Below are positions 45,415 to 55,200 of a stretch of DNA of 64,000 nt, piece by piece (within the stretch, counting starts at the first letter, position 1; every line of letters begins with the position of its first letter). The stretch spans positions 62,001 through 126,000 of the forward strand of contig JAQBXN010000008.1 in assembly GCA_027625095.1 (NCBI GenBank), written 5' to 3'. Origin of the DNA: Planctomycetota bacterium (GTDB lineage: Bacteria; Planctomycetota; PUPC01; JACPCR01). The notes below the pieces were generated by a model. It was given only the letters and a program-made list of their open reading frames with translations, did not search any database and was not told the origin of the DNA. The translations under genes were made by a program, and so were the position numbers.

Positions 45415-45651
45415 TCAACCAAGATATCCCAAGCCCTGCAGCCGCTTTCGCACCGCCTCCTCCGCATTCTTAGAACTGTCTATCTGATCAGGGCCATCAT
45501 CACGGACAGATTCATCCAGTAGTCGTACGATAAACTCTTGAGTCGAGACGAATCCGAGGTCTTTGGCCTTTACCTGCAATTTCTGGTAAAGGCCTGGTGC
45601 AATTTCTATTTTGGGCATGCTGCGTAGATCCTCGTCGTCTGTAGTCTTCAT
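45415..45651 (-). CDS. Small protein with ribbon-helix-helix-like N-terminal motif
   Basis: A 78-residue protein. KIEIAPGLYQKLQVKAKDLGFVSTQEFIVRLL has the beta-strand, helix, turn, helix layout of MetJ/Arc-like ribbon-helix-helix proteins, as in many antitoxins and small regulators, but no toxin partner lies next to it. The C-terminal 40 residues are acidic and then basic. The ATG at 45651 has GAGAGG upstream; another ATG at 45618 (MPKIEI) could be the real start. Family assignment is tentative. It is divergent from the membrane protein at 45797. Confidence 0.5.
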   Translation of the reverse strand: MKTTDDEDLRSMPKIEIAPGLYQKLQVKAKDLGFVSTQEFIVRLLDESVRDDGPDQIDSSKNAEEAVRKRLQGLGYLG

Positions 45652-45796
45652 ACACCTCTCCTCTACCAAACTGTAGCCGAAGTCGCAAGACTTCGGGCTC
45701 TGGAGGAATCCATCTCTGGTGAATCTGTTATGTTTGCGGTTTACGCAACATCTCACCACTGCCCTCGCGCAAGATTTCCAACTTCGCTGATTCTCT

Positions 45797-47158
45797 ATGC
45801 CCGCGCCATCCCAACCCAATTCCGTAGAAAACGGTCTGAATTCTGAAGAACCTTCCAGGCCTCCGCTGTCTTCCAAATTAATCCTCATCGGTGCCATCTT
45901 AGCCCTCCTCTGCACCGTCCTGGTCGGTTACTTCGCCTTTTCCTCTATACAGAGCAACTCCATTCAGAATCGGCTGAACGCGTTAACGAAACAGGGCCTG
46001 CCGGCATCGGGTGTTGAGCTCGCCAAATGGTACTCCGATTCGCTTAATGGGGAGAATGCTGCACCGCTCTACAGCCAGGCGTTCAAAGTAATGAAATTTG
46101 CCCAGTTAGAGGGCTCAGTGGATCTCTTTCAGAGCCCGGAGGAGCCGTTGGGAAAGAACGACCTTCGCTCCCTTGACTCCATCGTCACGGCTGACAGAGA
46201 GGCTATTGCTCTGCTGCTTGAGGCAGCTGAAAAAGAAGACTCTGCCTTCCCTATCGACTTTTCACAGGGCTTCGAAGCGCTGCTGCCCCATGCAGCTAAA
46301 GCACGCCAGGCGGCGCGGTTACTTGGATACGTCTCACTGATGCACGCGGCTAGAGGAGACAAGGAGAAGGCAGTCAATTCCTTGATAGCGCTCCTGAAAG
46401 TCTCTCGCTCCCAGCAGAAGGAACCGGTCCTCATTTCTCAATTGGTGCGTTTTGCGTGTTATGGCCTGACGACGCAATCCCTTCATGTCTGCCTGCATCA
46501 TGCTGACTTTGAAGATGCCCATCTCCAGGCGCTTGAAGAAGCATTTGCCGACGGAGAATTACAGGATGGCATTCGCAGGGCATTTATCGGGGAACGAGTG
46601 ATGGGTGCCGATATTTTCCAAAGAGTACTGACAGGCAAAATCAGAAATCTTCAGATGCTAGGAGGCAGGGCCCTGCCGTTTATTCCTTCGGCAATTTTCA
46701 AACATGATTTCCAAAAATACCTGGACGATCTGACTGACATCGTAGAGGCGTTTGACCTGCCTGAAGTTCAACGCATGGCCCGCTTCGCCCAGCTCGAAAA
46801 ATCTGTGGCCCAGTTGGGAAGACATCGAATCATTTCGGCCCTGATTCTGCCAGCCTCGATTAGAGCAGCGAAACAGGACTTTATACACAAGGCCCGACAT
46901 AGAATGGCTCTGCTTCTCCTGGCAATCGAACGTTTCAGGCTGCAACAGAACCGCCTGCCCGAAAAGCTCGAAGAACTCGTGCCGGAGCGTATTCAGGAAT
47001 TGCCGGAGGACCCATTTTCAGGCCAGAGTTTCTTCTTCAAGAAAGAAGAAAACGGATACGTTTTGTATAGCGTCGGAGCCAACCAATTTGATGACGGAGG
47101 AGACGTTGAAAGCGAAGGAAAGGCAGATGAGGGTTTCAGGCTCAAGCGATTGAAATAG
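45797..47158 (+). CDS. Membrane-anchored protein of unknown function with pseudopilin-like C-terminus
   Basis: A 453-residue protein with one hydrophobic segment at about 28-50 after a Pro/Ser-rich cytoplasmic start. Residues 60-370 are helical without known motifs. The end (LLLLAIERFRLQQNRLPEKLEELVPE...LPEDPFSGQSFFFKKEENGYVLYSVGANQFDDGGD) resembles the C-terminus of type II secretion pseudopilins and of large planctomycete families that carry the same YSVGxNxxDDGG motif. I assign no function. Monocistronic as far as can be seen. Confidence 0.7.
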   Translation: MPAPSQPNSVENGLNSEEPSRPPLSSKLILIGAILALLCTVLVGYFAFSSIQSNSIQNRLNALTKQGLPASGVELAKWYSDSLNGENAAPLYSQAFKVMKFAQLEGSVDLFQSPEEPLGKNDLRSLDSIVTADREAIALLLEAAEKEDSAFPIDFSQGFEALLPHAAKARQAARLLGYVSLMHAARGDKEKAVNSLIALLKVSRSQQKEPVLISQLVRFACYGLTTQSLHVCLHHADFEDAHLQALEEAFADGELQDGIRRAFIGERVMGADIFQRVLTGKIRNLQMLGGRALPFIPSAIFKHDFQKYLDDLTDIVEAFDLPEVQRMARFAQLEKSVAQLGRHRIISALILPASIRAAKQDFIHKARHRMALLLLAIERFRLQQNRLPEKLEELVPERIQELPEDPFSGQSFFFKKEENGYVLYSVGANQFDDGGDVESEGKADEGFRLKRLK

Positions 47159-47407
47159 TCGGCTTATGACTTGAGAAATCTGTCGCCGGCGACTTTTCTG
47201 ATTTTCAATCGGTTGAAGCATCTTTGAAGAAGTGGTTTCGATGTCATTCGCCGGGGATTGTGCGAGTAGAGCCTCAAAGGTTGCGAATGAGGATAATATT
47301 CGGGCTCAACGTTCAAGGTGAATCTGAGTAAATTATCGAGGCATGCGGACATGCTTTGGTTTTGAATATCCCAATTCAAAAATTTCAGATCTACAACGAG
47401 CCCCCGA

Positions 47408-48652
47408 ATGAACCCAGTCACAGTCCTGATCGTTGGCGCGGGAGGTCGCGGCAACACCTACTCCAGTTTTGCAGAGAAATTCCCCGACAAGGCCAAAGTC
47501 GTCGGAGTCGCTGAACCTCGCGATTGGTATCGAGAAGACCTGGCAAAGCGCCATCAGATCTCCTTGGAAAATACCTTCACTGATTGGCACGAAGCCGCTA
47601 AACGCGAACGTCTTGCCGATGCGGTTGTCGTTGCTACGCAGGATGCGATGCACGTTGGCCCTGCGGTGGCGTTCGCGCAGAAGGGTTATCACATGCTGCT
47701 TGAGAAGCCGATGGCTCCCGATGCGGAAGGATGCAAGACAATCGTCGATGCGGTGCTCGACGCGGGGATCCTTTTCGCTGTTGGGCATGTACTGCGTTAT
47801 ACCGCATACACCAGAACCTTGAAGAAATTGGTCAGTGAAGGTCGTATCGGCGAGGTGGTCAGTATCGAGCATCTTGAGCCAGTCGGTTACTGGCACCAGG
47901 CACATTCATTCGTGCGTGGCAACTGGCGCAATGAAAGTGAATCCTCGTCCATGCTGCTTGCTAAGAGTTGCCACGATATCGATTGGCTGCGGCACATTGT
48001 TGGCAAACCGTGCCTCCGCGTCAGTTCGTTCGGTTCGCTCAAGCATTTTCGCCGGGAAGCGATGCCGGAGGGAGCGTCCGAACGTTGTCTCGATTGTGAC
48101 GTTGAGGCTGAATGTCCCTACTCGGCAAAGAAGCTCTACCTTGATGCCGCTCACGAGGGACGAACCGGCTGGCCGCTGGACGTTCTCGTGCAGGAGGTGA
48201 ATCCGGAGACAATCACTCAGGCGTTGAGGGACGGCCCATACGGCCGATGCGTCTACTCGTGCGATAACGATGTTGTCGACCATCAGGTGGTCATCCTTGA
48301 ATATGAGGGAAGCACCACAGCAAGCTTCACCATGACAGCTTTCAACAAGGGCAGCGGGCGTAAGACTCGTATCTTCGGCACCCACGGCGAAATTGAGGGC
48401 GACAGCTCTGAGATCAAGCTATTCGATTTCAGAACAAAGGAATGGAAAAACATCGACACCAATGCAGCCGATGCAAGTATCGTTGGTGGCCACGGGGGAG
48501 GGGATTTTGGCCTGATGGGCTCCTTTATCGATGCGGTCTCCAGCAATGATCCTTCGCACATTCTGTCCGGCCCACTGGAAACGCTTGAATCTCATCTGAC
48601 GGTATTCGCAGCAGAAGAAGCCCGGAAGCGCGGCAAAGTTGTCGCGCTGTAG
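47408..48652 (+). CDS. Gfo/Idh/MocA family oxidoreductase with cysteine-rich insertion
   Basis: A 414-residue NAD(P)-dependent oxidoreductase. VLIVGAGGRGNTYSSFA (6-22) is the Rossmann motif and HMLLEKPMAPDAEG the catalytic EKP motif; SMLLAKSCHDIDWLRHIVG corresponds to the G-x-x-x-D-x-G/H motif. At about 220-237 it has ERCLDCDVEAECPYSAKKLYL, with four cysteines in a CxxC-x5-C-like set, as in a known subgroup of sugar dehydrogenase-like proteins; it may hold a metal. Preceded by CCCCCGA and no clear Shine-Dalgarno sequence. Confidence 0.87.
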   Translation: MNPVTVLIVGAGGRGNTYSSFAEKFPDKAKVVGVAEPRDWYREDLAKRHQISLENTFTDWHEAAKRERLADAVVVATQDAMHVGPAVAFAQKGYHMLLEKPMAPDAEGCKTIVDAVLDAGILFAVGHVLRYTAYTRTLKKLVSEGRIGEVVSIEHLEPVGYWHQAHSFVRGNWRNESESSSMLLAKSCHDIDWLRHIVGKPCLRVSSFGSLKHFRREAMPEGASERCLDCDVEAECPYSAKKLYLDAAHEGRTGWPLDVLVQEVNPETITQALRDGPYGRCVYSCDNDVVDHQVVILEYEGSTTASFTMTAFNKGSGRKTRIFGTHGEIEGDSSEIKLFDFRTKEWKNIDTNAADASIVGGHGGGDFGLMGSFIDAVSSNDPSHILSGPLETLESHLTVFAAEEARKRGKVVAL

Positions 48653-48898
48653 GTAATCAACGTGATGCGGGCACTGCCCGAATTATTCTAAAAGTGCTCT
48701 TGCGTCGAATAATCCGCCGGTTCAGCGAATACTCCGATCCTCTGCCTCGTAATCCTACTCGTAGTCTCTGATCCTCCCCGAGTTGCAGATCGTTCTGAAA
48801 AATATCATTGAACAAGTTGGCGTGTTGCCATTAGCAGAGGAGGGGGGATACAGATTTCCTGTGAAACTTCTGCGCGCTGTGCGTGTACAACGTTCGTA

Positions 48899-48952
48899 GG
48901 GCGGGCATTAGCCCGTTTCCGATCTGCCGAAGAAACGGGTTAAAGCCCGCCC
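48899..48952. repeat. Long GC-rich hairpin with 21-base arms
   Basis: Arm 48899-48919 (GGGCGGGCATTAGCCCGTTT and one more base) pairs with 48932-48952 with two mismatches; loop 12 bases. Preceded by CGTA and followed by AGCGAGC, without a T-run, so it is not a typical terminator. Similar GGGCGGGC...GCCCGTTTC palindromes are, as I recall, dispersed repeats in Lentisphaerota and planctomycete genomes. Confidence 0.7.
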
Positions 48953-49161
48953 AGCGAGCACTTTGGTTGCGGCCAACGGCTGCGGCAGGACTCAGAAAGC
49001 GGAAGATCTAAGATTACGAGAAAGATGTCCGTCGGCCTCAATAACAAGATTGTGGTAAGGCTCTGGGTGTGATGCGGCCAGAGTGCGCGGACATTGGAGC
49101 GAGTACCAGAGATAGTTGAAAGAGTCTGTCGTGGAGTTCCAAAGCTACAAATAGACCCCCT

Positions 49162-49189
49162 TTGATAAAGCACCTCGCGCTGCTATAAT
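49162..49189 (+). promoter_or_regulatory. Promoter of the tRNA-Pro gene
   Basis: TTGATA (49162-49167), 16-base spacer, TATAAT (49184-49189), then CCCCGCC. The start of the tRNA lies 13 bases after the -10 box. The GC-rich discriminator is typical of stable RNA promoters under stringent control. Confidence 0.8.
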
Positions 49190-49201
49190 CCCCGCCTTCA
49201 A

Positions 49202-49275
49202 CGGGCTGTAGCGCAGTTTGGCAGCGCGCTTGAATGGGGTTCAAGAGGCCCCCAGTTCGAATCTGGGCAGCCCGA
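49202..49275 (+). tRNA. tRNA-Pro (anticodon GGG)
   Basis: Acceptor stem CGGGCTG pairs with CAGCCCG; D-arm GCGC...GCGC; anticodon stem CTTGA/TCAAG with loop ATGGGGT, anticodon GGG; T-arm CCCAG-TTCGAAT-CTGGG. The 3' CCA is not encoded (GATGTG follows), so it must be added after transcription. Confidence 0.92.
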
Positions 49276-49279
49276 TGTG

Positions 49280-49314
49280 CGACCCGAGGTCTTCAGGCCT
49301 CGGGTCGTTTTTTT
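49280..49314 (+). terminator. Intrinsic terminator after tRNA-Pro
   Basis: CGACCCGAGG (49280-49289) pairs with CCTCGGGTCG (49298-49307), followed by seven T. Confidence 0.92.
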
Positions 49315-49407
49315 AGTACATTGGCGGTTACGAACGATTTCCGTTAAATACGCCGCACTTAATTTCTGACAGATTCCAGGGGCTTTTGCCGAGGATTCGT
49401 CAGATAC

Positions 49408-49499
49408 GGAGAGATGTCCGAGTGGCCGAAGGAACACGACTGGAAATCGTGTAGGTGGGTCAAACTGCCTCCGGGGTTCGAATCCCCGTCTCTCCGCCA
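49408..49499 (+). tRNA. tRNA-Ser (anticodon GGA)
   Basis: Acceptor stem GGAGAGA/TCTCTCC, anticodon stem CACGA/TCGTG with loop CTGGAAA and anticodon GGA, long variable arm (TAGGTGGGTC...GCCT), T-arm GGGGTTCGAATCCCC, discriminator G and encoded CCA at 49497-49499. Confidence 0.95.
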
Positions 49500-49527
49500 G
49501 TTCCAGGGAGTGATAAATGTTGCTCTG

Positions 49528-49561
49528 AACGCTTTCAACTGCTGTTGAAAGCGTTTTTTTT
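49528..49561 (+). terminator. Intrinsic terminator after tRNA-Ser
   Basis: AACGCTTTCAAC (49528-49539) pairs with GTTGAAAGCGTT (49544-49555), then a run of T. It also lies 3' to the minus-strand gene ending at 49615, where it would act as a stem without a strong T-run. Confidence 0.92.
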
Positions 49562-49614
49562 GCGTAGTCCAATTCGATTGAGGCTTATGGCACTCAAATC
49601 CGTCCTCAGGATGC

Positions 49615-52038
49615 TTAATCCTCGATGAGGTCGAGAAGTGCTGAGTGGAGTTTCTTGAATTCTGAGACAGATTTTTGTTTGGCGATTTCGAGCCTGGATA
49701 GATCGAGTTTCCGCGCGGGTTTCGCTCTTGCTTTCTCGGTGAGGAAGCGATAGCAGCGGGCCGAATCCACTGCATCGCGGATTCCTTCCAGCGTGGCGGA
49801 AATTATGTGTTCCTTGCCCCACCGAAAGGTCAGTGGGTATCTGACCCTGGCATCTCCGATAACGTGCAGTCCAACAACGGCCGGATAATCCGCCAGGGTC
49901 AGCATCCCCTTCCACAGTGTGGAGTCGGTGGATTCCGGGATGAATTCGTCGTCTGGATAAACTTCCAGCCAGACTTCGTCCTTGGAGGTATCCACGCGTT
50001 CGAAGGTGCCGGTGGCCTTGAGCGAGAGATAGATTGATGGGCCGACCTTGCCTGCGGAGTCGATAGTATGCAGGTGAGTTATCCGGTGGCCCTGAATTCC
50101 GTGTTTCCTGAGGTGGGCGAACCAAGCAACGAGAAACCATTGTTCTAATCGGCGATATTCGACGGATTCGGTCGAAAAATCGACTTTTCCTGTCGCCTTG
50201 TTCAGAGCTGCCAGGAATGGGCCGATGGGAATTAAGCTTCCTCCGGAAATCAGAGATTTGAACCCCGCGGCTGAGAGCGAACCCAAGTGATCGTCAAGGC
50301 CTCGGAATTCCAGATCTGGAAGTGATTCACTTATGAATCGTTCAGGCTGGTTCTGGAGTGACTGAAACAGCGGAGCTTCTGAACCGGCAAGATGAGCCAA
50401 TTCCACCGGCTTGTATTTGAAGGGAGCTACTGTGCAGTTATAGGTTGCCAGCGGGAGAGGTGATTCACTACTGCCGTTTATGGCTACAAGAAGCGGTGCC
50501 TGCACCGACCTGCGAGACTTTCGGATGTTGAGCGTTACAGACAGCACTGTCTCGCTGCCTCCTTCGGCATCGATTTTCAGCTTTCCGTCATACCGTCCGG
50601 GGACGATGTCTCTGCCCGGTTCGTAAGTCAGCCAGATGGAGTGGTGCGCCTCGGCCGCCATAGTGAATGTTGAGTCAGTCCCAGCATTTTTGCCTACCCG
50701 ATGCATGTCAAAGAGCCAGATCGGTTTACTCAGATTCGAGTGTTCACTCGTCAGGAGATAAGCTGCGATCGATCTCGCCTCATCCAACGATTTGATTGGG
50801 CCGTAATCGTCGAGTGTGCCGTTCTCATGTAGCGCGGCCGCCAGCATCTCAGTCGAGAAGGCTTTCTGTAATCGGACTCGAACCGAGCCGGCAGGTAGTT
50901 CCAGTCCTGCTTCAGTCTTGAGTACTGACAGGTTCAACCGGAGGGTGCGCGGGATCTGAAAATTTGAGAGATGAAAGGATGCTGATTCATACTCGTCGAA
51001 AGCCGCGTCCATTTGAATGCTGCTGGCCGCCTCCTGTTTTCCAGATGGGCCAATGTCGACCGTCAGACCTCTCTCTTGATACCAGCCGGCCTCGTCTGGC
51101 TGGGGCCGCATAAGCCCGGTACCTTCTTGCCAGAGAAATGGATCGCTACCCATCAGGGCCGCCCTGTCTTTCAGGTAATCGTTTCGTTTATAGAGGGACA
51201 GGGAGGAGCATATTCGCCTGAGGATTTCAATTTGTGCGACAAGTTCCGGCGACCCCCCAAGTTCGGGATTCTCCCAGCGGAACATGTCCCAGCCGGTGCA
51301 GACGATTTGTCCCTTTCCGATCGGCAACTGGTAGAGAGATGTTTTGCCGCTGGCTTTGCCAATGATGCGATTTCCACGGGCAGGGTAATGCCAATAGAAC
51401 ATTGATCGTATGAGCCATGGATGCTGCTTGTAGAGAACCGGCGCGGTAGCGAGATCCTCATCCTTGAGAAGATCAGGGGCGGGGGCTTCAGCCTCTTCTT
51501 CGACCCCTTCGAGATCGGCTTCCTGGATGGTGTCTTTGTCTTTCGAGCGTTCTTGTGGAAGCAGGTGTTGAGTCCAGGGGTGGGATTGAATCAAGACGGT
51601 TGTCACGTCGCCCGAATCGTCTCTTGGTGGATCCTTTTTCCCGAAGAGGCGAGTAAGAAACGTTTTTCCGTGCGCTGTCTCGAATAGCCTGGCGGCCGGC
51701 CCCATCAAGAAAAGTGAGCCACCTTCTTCAAGGAACTCTTCAATCCTTGCCAGATCGGCCTCGTTGAACGCTGTCTGCTTAAAGTTTGGTTCTTCAGGCA
51801 CGCCAGCGATGGCGACGAGTGCGTACTTCTTGTACTCGGCAGTGTGGAGCCATCGTTTCTCAAGATGATGGATTACCTGAAATTCGCCCAGGATTTGGGA
51901 AAGGAATTCGGCGTCGCGCCCCTCAGATCCCTGCATGAGAAAAGCGGGCCTGAGCGGTCGTATCTCAATCTCGGGGAAACCGATCTGGCAGTTTAAGAGT
52001 GGAAATAGAAAAATGACTGCTAACCGTCGCATGTTCAT
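49615..52038 (-). CDS. Large exported protein of unknown function with N-terminal GATase-like region
   Basis: An 807-residue protein. A likely signal peptide (1-22) is followed by about 110 residues that look like the glutamine-amidotransferase-like fold of DUF4350/ThuA relatives (YALVAIAGVPEE...IEEFLEEGGSLFLMGPAARLF), without clear catalytic residues. The middle (about 330-510) reads like beta-sandwich modules (TLRLNLSVLKTEAGLELPAGSVRVRLQ, IWLTYEPGRDIVPGRYDGKLKI), and the last 250 residues are mixed alpha/beta, perhaps a degenerate glycosidase-like domain as in DUF4091 proteins. I do not recognise it as a whole. Ends in a charged helix. Confidence 0.7.
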   Translation of the reverse strand: MNMRRLAVIFLFPLLNCQIGFPEIEIRPLRPAFLMQGSEGRDAEFLSQILGEFQVIHHLEKRWLHTAEYKKYALVAIAGVPEEPNFKQTAFNEADLARIEEFLEEGGSLFLMGPAARLFETAHGKTFLTRLFGKKDPPRDDSGDVTTVLIQSHPWTQHLLPQERSKDKDTIQEADLEGVEEEAEAPAPDLLKDEDLATAPVLYKQHPWLIRSMFYWHYPARGNRIIGKASGKTSLYQLPIGKGQIVCTGWDMFRWENPELGGSPELVAQIEILRRICSSLSLYKRNDYLKDRAALMGSDPFLWQEGTGLMRPQPDEAGWYQERGLTVDIGPSGKQEAASSIQMDAAFDEYESASFHLSNFQIPRTLRLNLSVLKTEAGLELPAGSVRVRLQKAFSTEMLAAALHENGTLDDYGPIKSLDEARSIAAYLLTSEHSNLSKPIWLFDMHRVGKNAGTDSTFTMAAEAHHSIWLTYEPGRDIVPGRYDGKLKIDAEGGSETVLSVTLNIRKSRRSVQAPLLVAINGSSESPLPLATYNCTVAPFKYKPVELAHLAGSEAPLFQSLQNQPERFISESLPDLEFRGLDDHLGSLSAAGFKSLISGGSLIPIGPFLAALNKATGKVDFSTESVEYRRLEQWFLVAWFAHLRKHGIQGHRITHLHTIDSAGKVGPSIYLSLKATGTFERVDTSKDEVWLEVYPDDEFIPESTDSTLWKGMLTLADYPAVVGLHVIGDARVRYPLTFRWGKEHIISATLEGIRDAVDSARCYRFLTEKARAKPARKLDLSRLEIAKQKSVSEFKKLHSALLDLIED

Positions 52039-52275
52039 TGCGCTTTATCTGTCACCTCCAGGTGAAGTGAGACGGCTTCGAGACCTTGAATTCTCATGAG
52101 CAAGGGTCAAATTTTACCGGGCCTCTTCCAACTCTTCAGCGGTGTGACGGCCAGACACGAGACGCCCCCTTTGCTGCGAACGAATTCAACGATAGTTTGG
52201 GTTTCATAAGTCACCGGCTTAAGGCGGTCGAGCCTTTGAAGCCTGTCTTCAGTGAAGGGGCTTATTCCAAACCCT

Positions 52276-55200
52276 CTACTTGCTCGTCTGAATGAATTCT
52301 CCGCGCCAGGAGGGGGCGGGTGGTTTCTTGATAAATTCCGCACTTAAGCCTTTGTATCTCAAAGACGGCCCGTCTTTGGGAGCGATGGCCAGGCATTGAT
52401 CAAATAGTTCGATAGCTTTTTCAAAATCCTGTACAGCGTAATGCCGCCAGCCGGCCTCAAACTTTTCAATGAGGTGAAGTTGTTCGTCAGAGATTTGTCC
52501 CTTCTTGCCAACAAGCTCGTAGCAGATTACCGGTTGGGTTTTTCCCTTTACTACCAGTGCGGCAAGCTTGCGGGCTTCGATCTTGTGCTGGGAATGTATG
52601 TAGGTCGGCTCGCCGATCATGATGTGTGTGTTGAACTCTTTATTCGCCGGTTCAAAACGGGCAGCCTGGTTCACCGCGTCACCCATGACCGTATATTGGA
52701 ATTTCTGTTCTGAGCCCATGTTCCCGGCCGAAACTTCACCGGTGTTTATGCCCATGCGGACATCAATATCACAACCGTAGCGGGTCTTTATTTCGAACTG
52801 AATCTCTCTGAGCTTCTCCATTTGATCGAGTGCCGCCCAACAGCATTTCCAAGCGTGCGAGTTGGGCTCGTTTTCGTCTTTCCAGAGCGGCACCCCAAAA
52901 TCGGCCATGATGGCGTCGCCCTCGTATTTATCGATGTAGCCCCCGTATTTCATGATGATATTGCTCATCGGCGTAAGGTATTCGTTGAGAACCTTTGCCA
53001 GATCCTCTGCGGAGAGCGATTCAGAAATCGTGGTGAAGCCTGCCACATCGGAAAAGAACATGGTCGCCATCTTCTTCTCACCGACTAGCTTGAATCGGTC
53101 CGGAGACTCCTGCAGATACTCGAGAACTTCCGGACTGACCATGGTGGAGAACATTGCTTTCACCACCTTTTTCTGTCGTTCCTCAGTCATGTACCGGTAA
53201 AGGAGCACGCCGCCGAAGGAGAAGGTGATCCCGAATATCGTGAAACTTACGTTTAACGGTTCACCCCAGTATGCGAACAGGTTGAATGCGATCGCAAAAT
53301 ACGCAAGGGACGAGGCGATGAGAACGATAGCGCTCCAGTGCTGTGAAAAATAGCCTGTTGCAAGTGCCATCAGCATGGCTGTCACACATATAACAATAAC
53401 GTTCACGTAACGGCGCTTCCCAATCTCTGGTTGCAGAAAATTCTGGGTAAGGATGCCGTTCAGAACGTTTGCGTGAGCGCCGACAAGGGGATAGTTCCCC
53501 TCCTCCTCAAACGGGTTCGGCGCCACATCGTGTGTACCGGTAGCGGTGTAACCAACAAGGACGAGCTTGCCCTCGAGTTCGCTTCGATACTCCGGTGAGT
53601 TGAGCACTTTATTGAAGGAGTAATGCTTGAAGATAGCGGTGTTCTTAAATTTCCCAGCCCAGTTGATCACCATACGTCCGCGCTCATCTACCGGGATTTT
53701 TATGTCCTTTGTTGTGCCATCAGAGATTTGCGCTCCGGGTAGCAGGAGGAAGTTGCCGGGACACAGGCGAATAGTTTGAACCGGGACCTTCAGATGGTGA
53801 CATGCCATGACGAGCCCCATGCTGAAAAAGGCTCGATCTCCCCGCACGGTCACTAGAGGATAATGCCGCACGGCACCATCGAAATCCTTTTGCACAGCAA
53901 AGTAGGAAGGTGCGGTTGACGCCAGGCAAAACCTCACAAGTGGTGTCTTGGCATGCAGAAAGCTCTTGAATGCTGTGGTCAGAGTGCTTGCTGCCTCCTC
54001 CTTCTGATCCTGCGTCTCAAGAGCTTTTCCTTCCCCATCAACAAGGATGTCGTGAATATGAGGTGCACTTTCATCTGTCACTCTTTCCCTGATGTACGAG
54101 TCGAGCGTCTGGTATAGATCTTCTGCGAGCTCACTGGCTTGTGCTTCGAGCATTGCAGCCAGATCGTCTCTGTAGTTTGAGAGTAAGAGGCCTCCCATTG
54201 CCTCAGCGAAAATCAATTCGTGAGTTTTCCGATACGGGTATTCATGGATGGCCCACTTCTTAAACTGATCGTTATTTTCGCTATATACGGGCTGGGGCTC
54301 TGTCAAGAAACGATAAGTGCTTTTCTCAATATCAAGCAACGGTGGATTCACCGCCTGGCCCTGTGCGTTAGTCATCGCTCTGACGAGGATGTCATCATAA
54401 CCAGCGCCGTTCTCCTCGAGAGCCTTCCGCGAGATGATGAAGTCTTCCTGTTCGAGACGCTGCAAGACAAATTGTGAATCTGCATCATAAACGCGGGGGA
54501 TAATGTTGATGAGTGCCCCTTCGATGTAGTTCCATGTGTATTTCTTCCCATCATCGCCATCGTCCGAGGAGTCCAGGGCACCCAGGCCATGCTGTCCCTT
54601 CTCATCAAGTTTTGCCTTCAAGTCTGATAACGCTGTGAATGGAGAAGAGTCGAACCAGGCTTTATAGAGTTCGGGATATCGAAAGAATTCATTCTGAAGC
54701 AGGCTCGCGATTTCCTTGAATTTCTTATTGTTCTTTTCCAACTCCGCCACGCCGGGATATTCCTCAGGGAACGCCATTGGGAAAAGGACTCGTCCATGCT
54801 TCTTTGCAGCTTCAGAAAGGGGGCCATCCGGTCCGGCCATGCTGTTTGATGCCTCCTGATAGATCGTCTCAAGTTGCTGTAACACCGCGTCCTGTTCTCC
54901 CTGCCCGGAAAAGGCCGCCTGAACCACCTTCAGCAGACTCCCGAATTTCTCGGTCGCTTGTTTACTCTCTCTCTTAGAGATCATGCCCTTCTCGGGAAAG
55001 AGTACATCGAACCCGATCATCTCAGCATCTTTAAGGTGCGTGATGAGTTCTGTGTAATAAATCCTGGGGAGGGGCCATTCACTGAGCTGTCTCAACACCT
55101 CATCATCGATGTTGCAAAAGACAATCGCGGGATCCGCCTTGATGGTTGAGCGGAATGGGAAGAATGAGTCCCGCACCTGGTGCTCAAATTTCGTCAGAAC

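Larger units (their letters stand above)
48653..49201. other. 549-bp intergenic region with hairpin and tRNA promoter
   Basis: Between the oxidoreductase gene and tRNA-Pro. It contains the hairpin at 48899-48952 and the tRNA promoter at 49162-49189; the first 240 bases hold nothing I recognise, and no coding frame is supported. Confidence 0.5.

Noticed and set aside
45415-45915. Longer version of the small ribbon-helix-helix-like gene starting at 45915
   Set aside because: It would overlap the divergent membrane-protein gene by 119 bases and the extra N-terminus has no family character.
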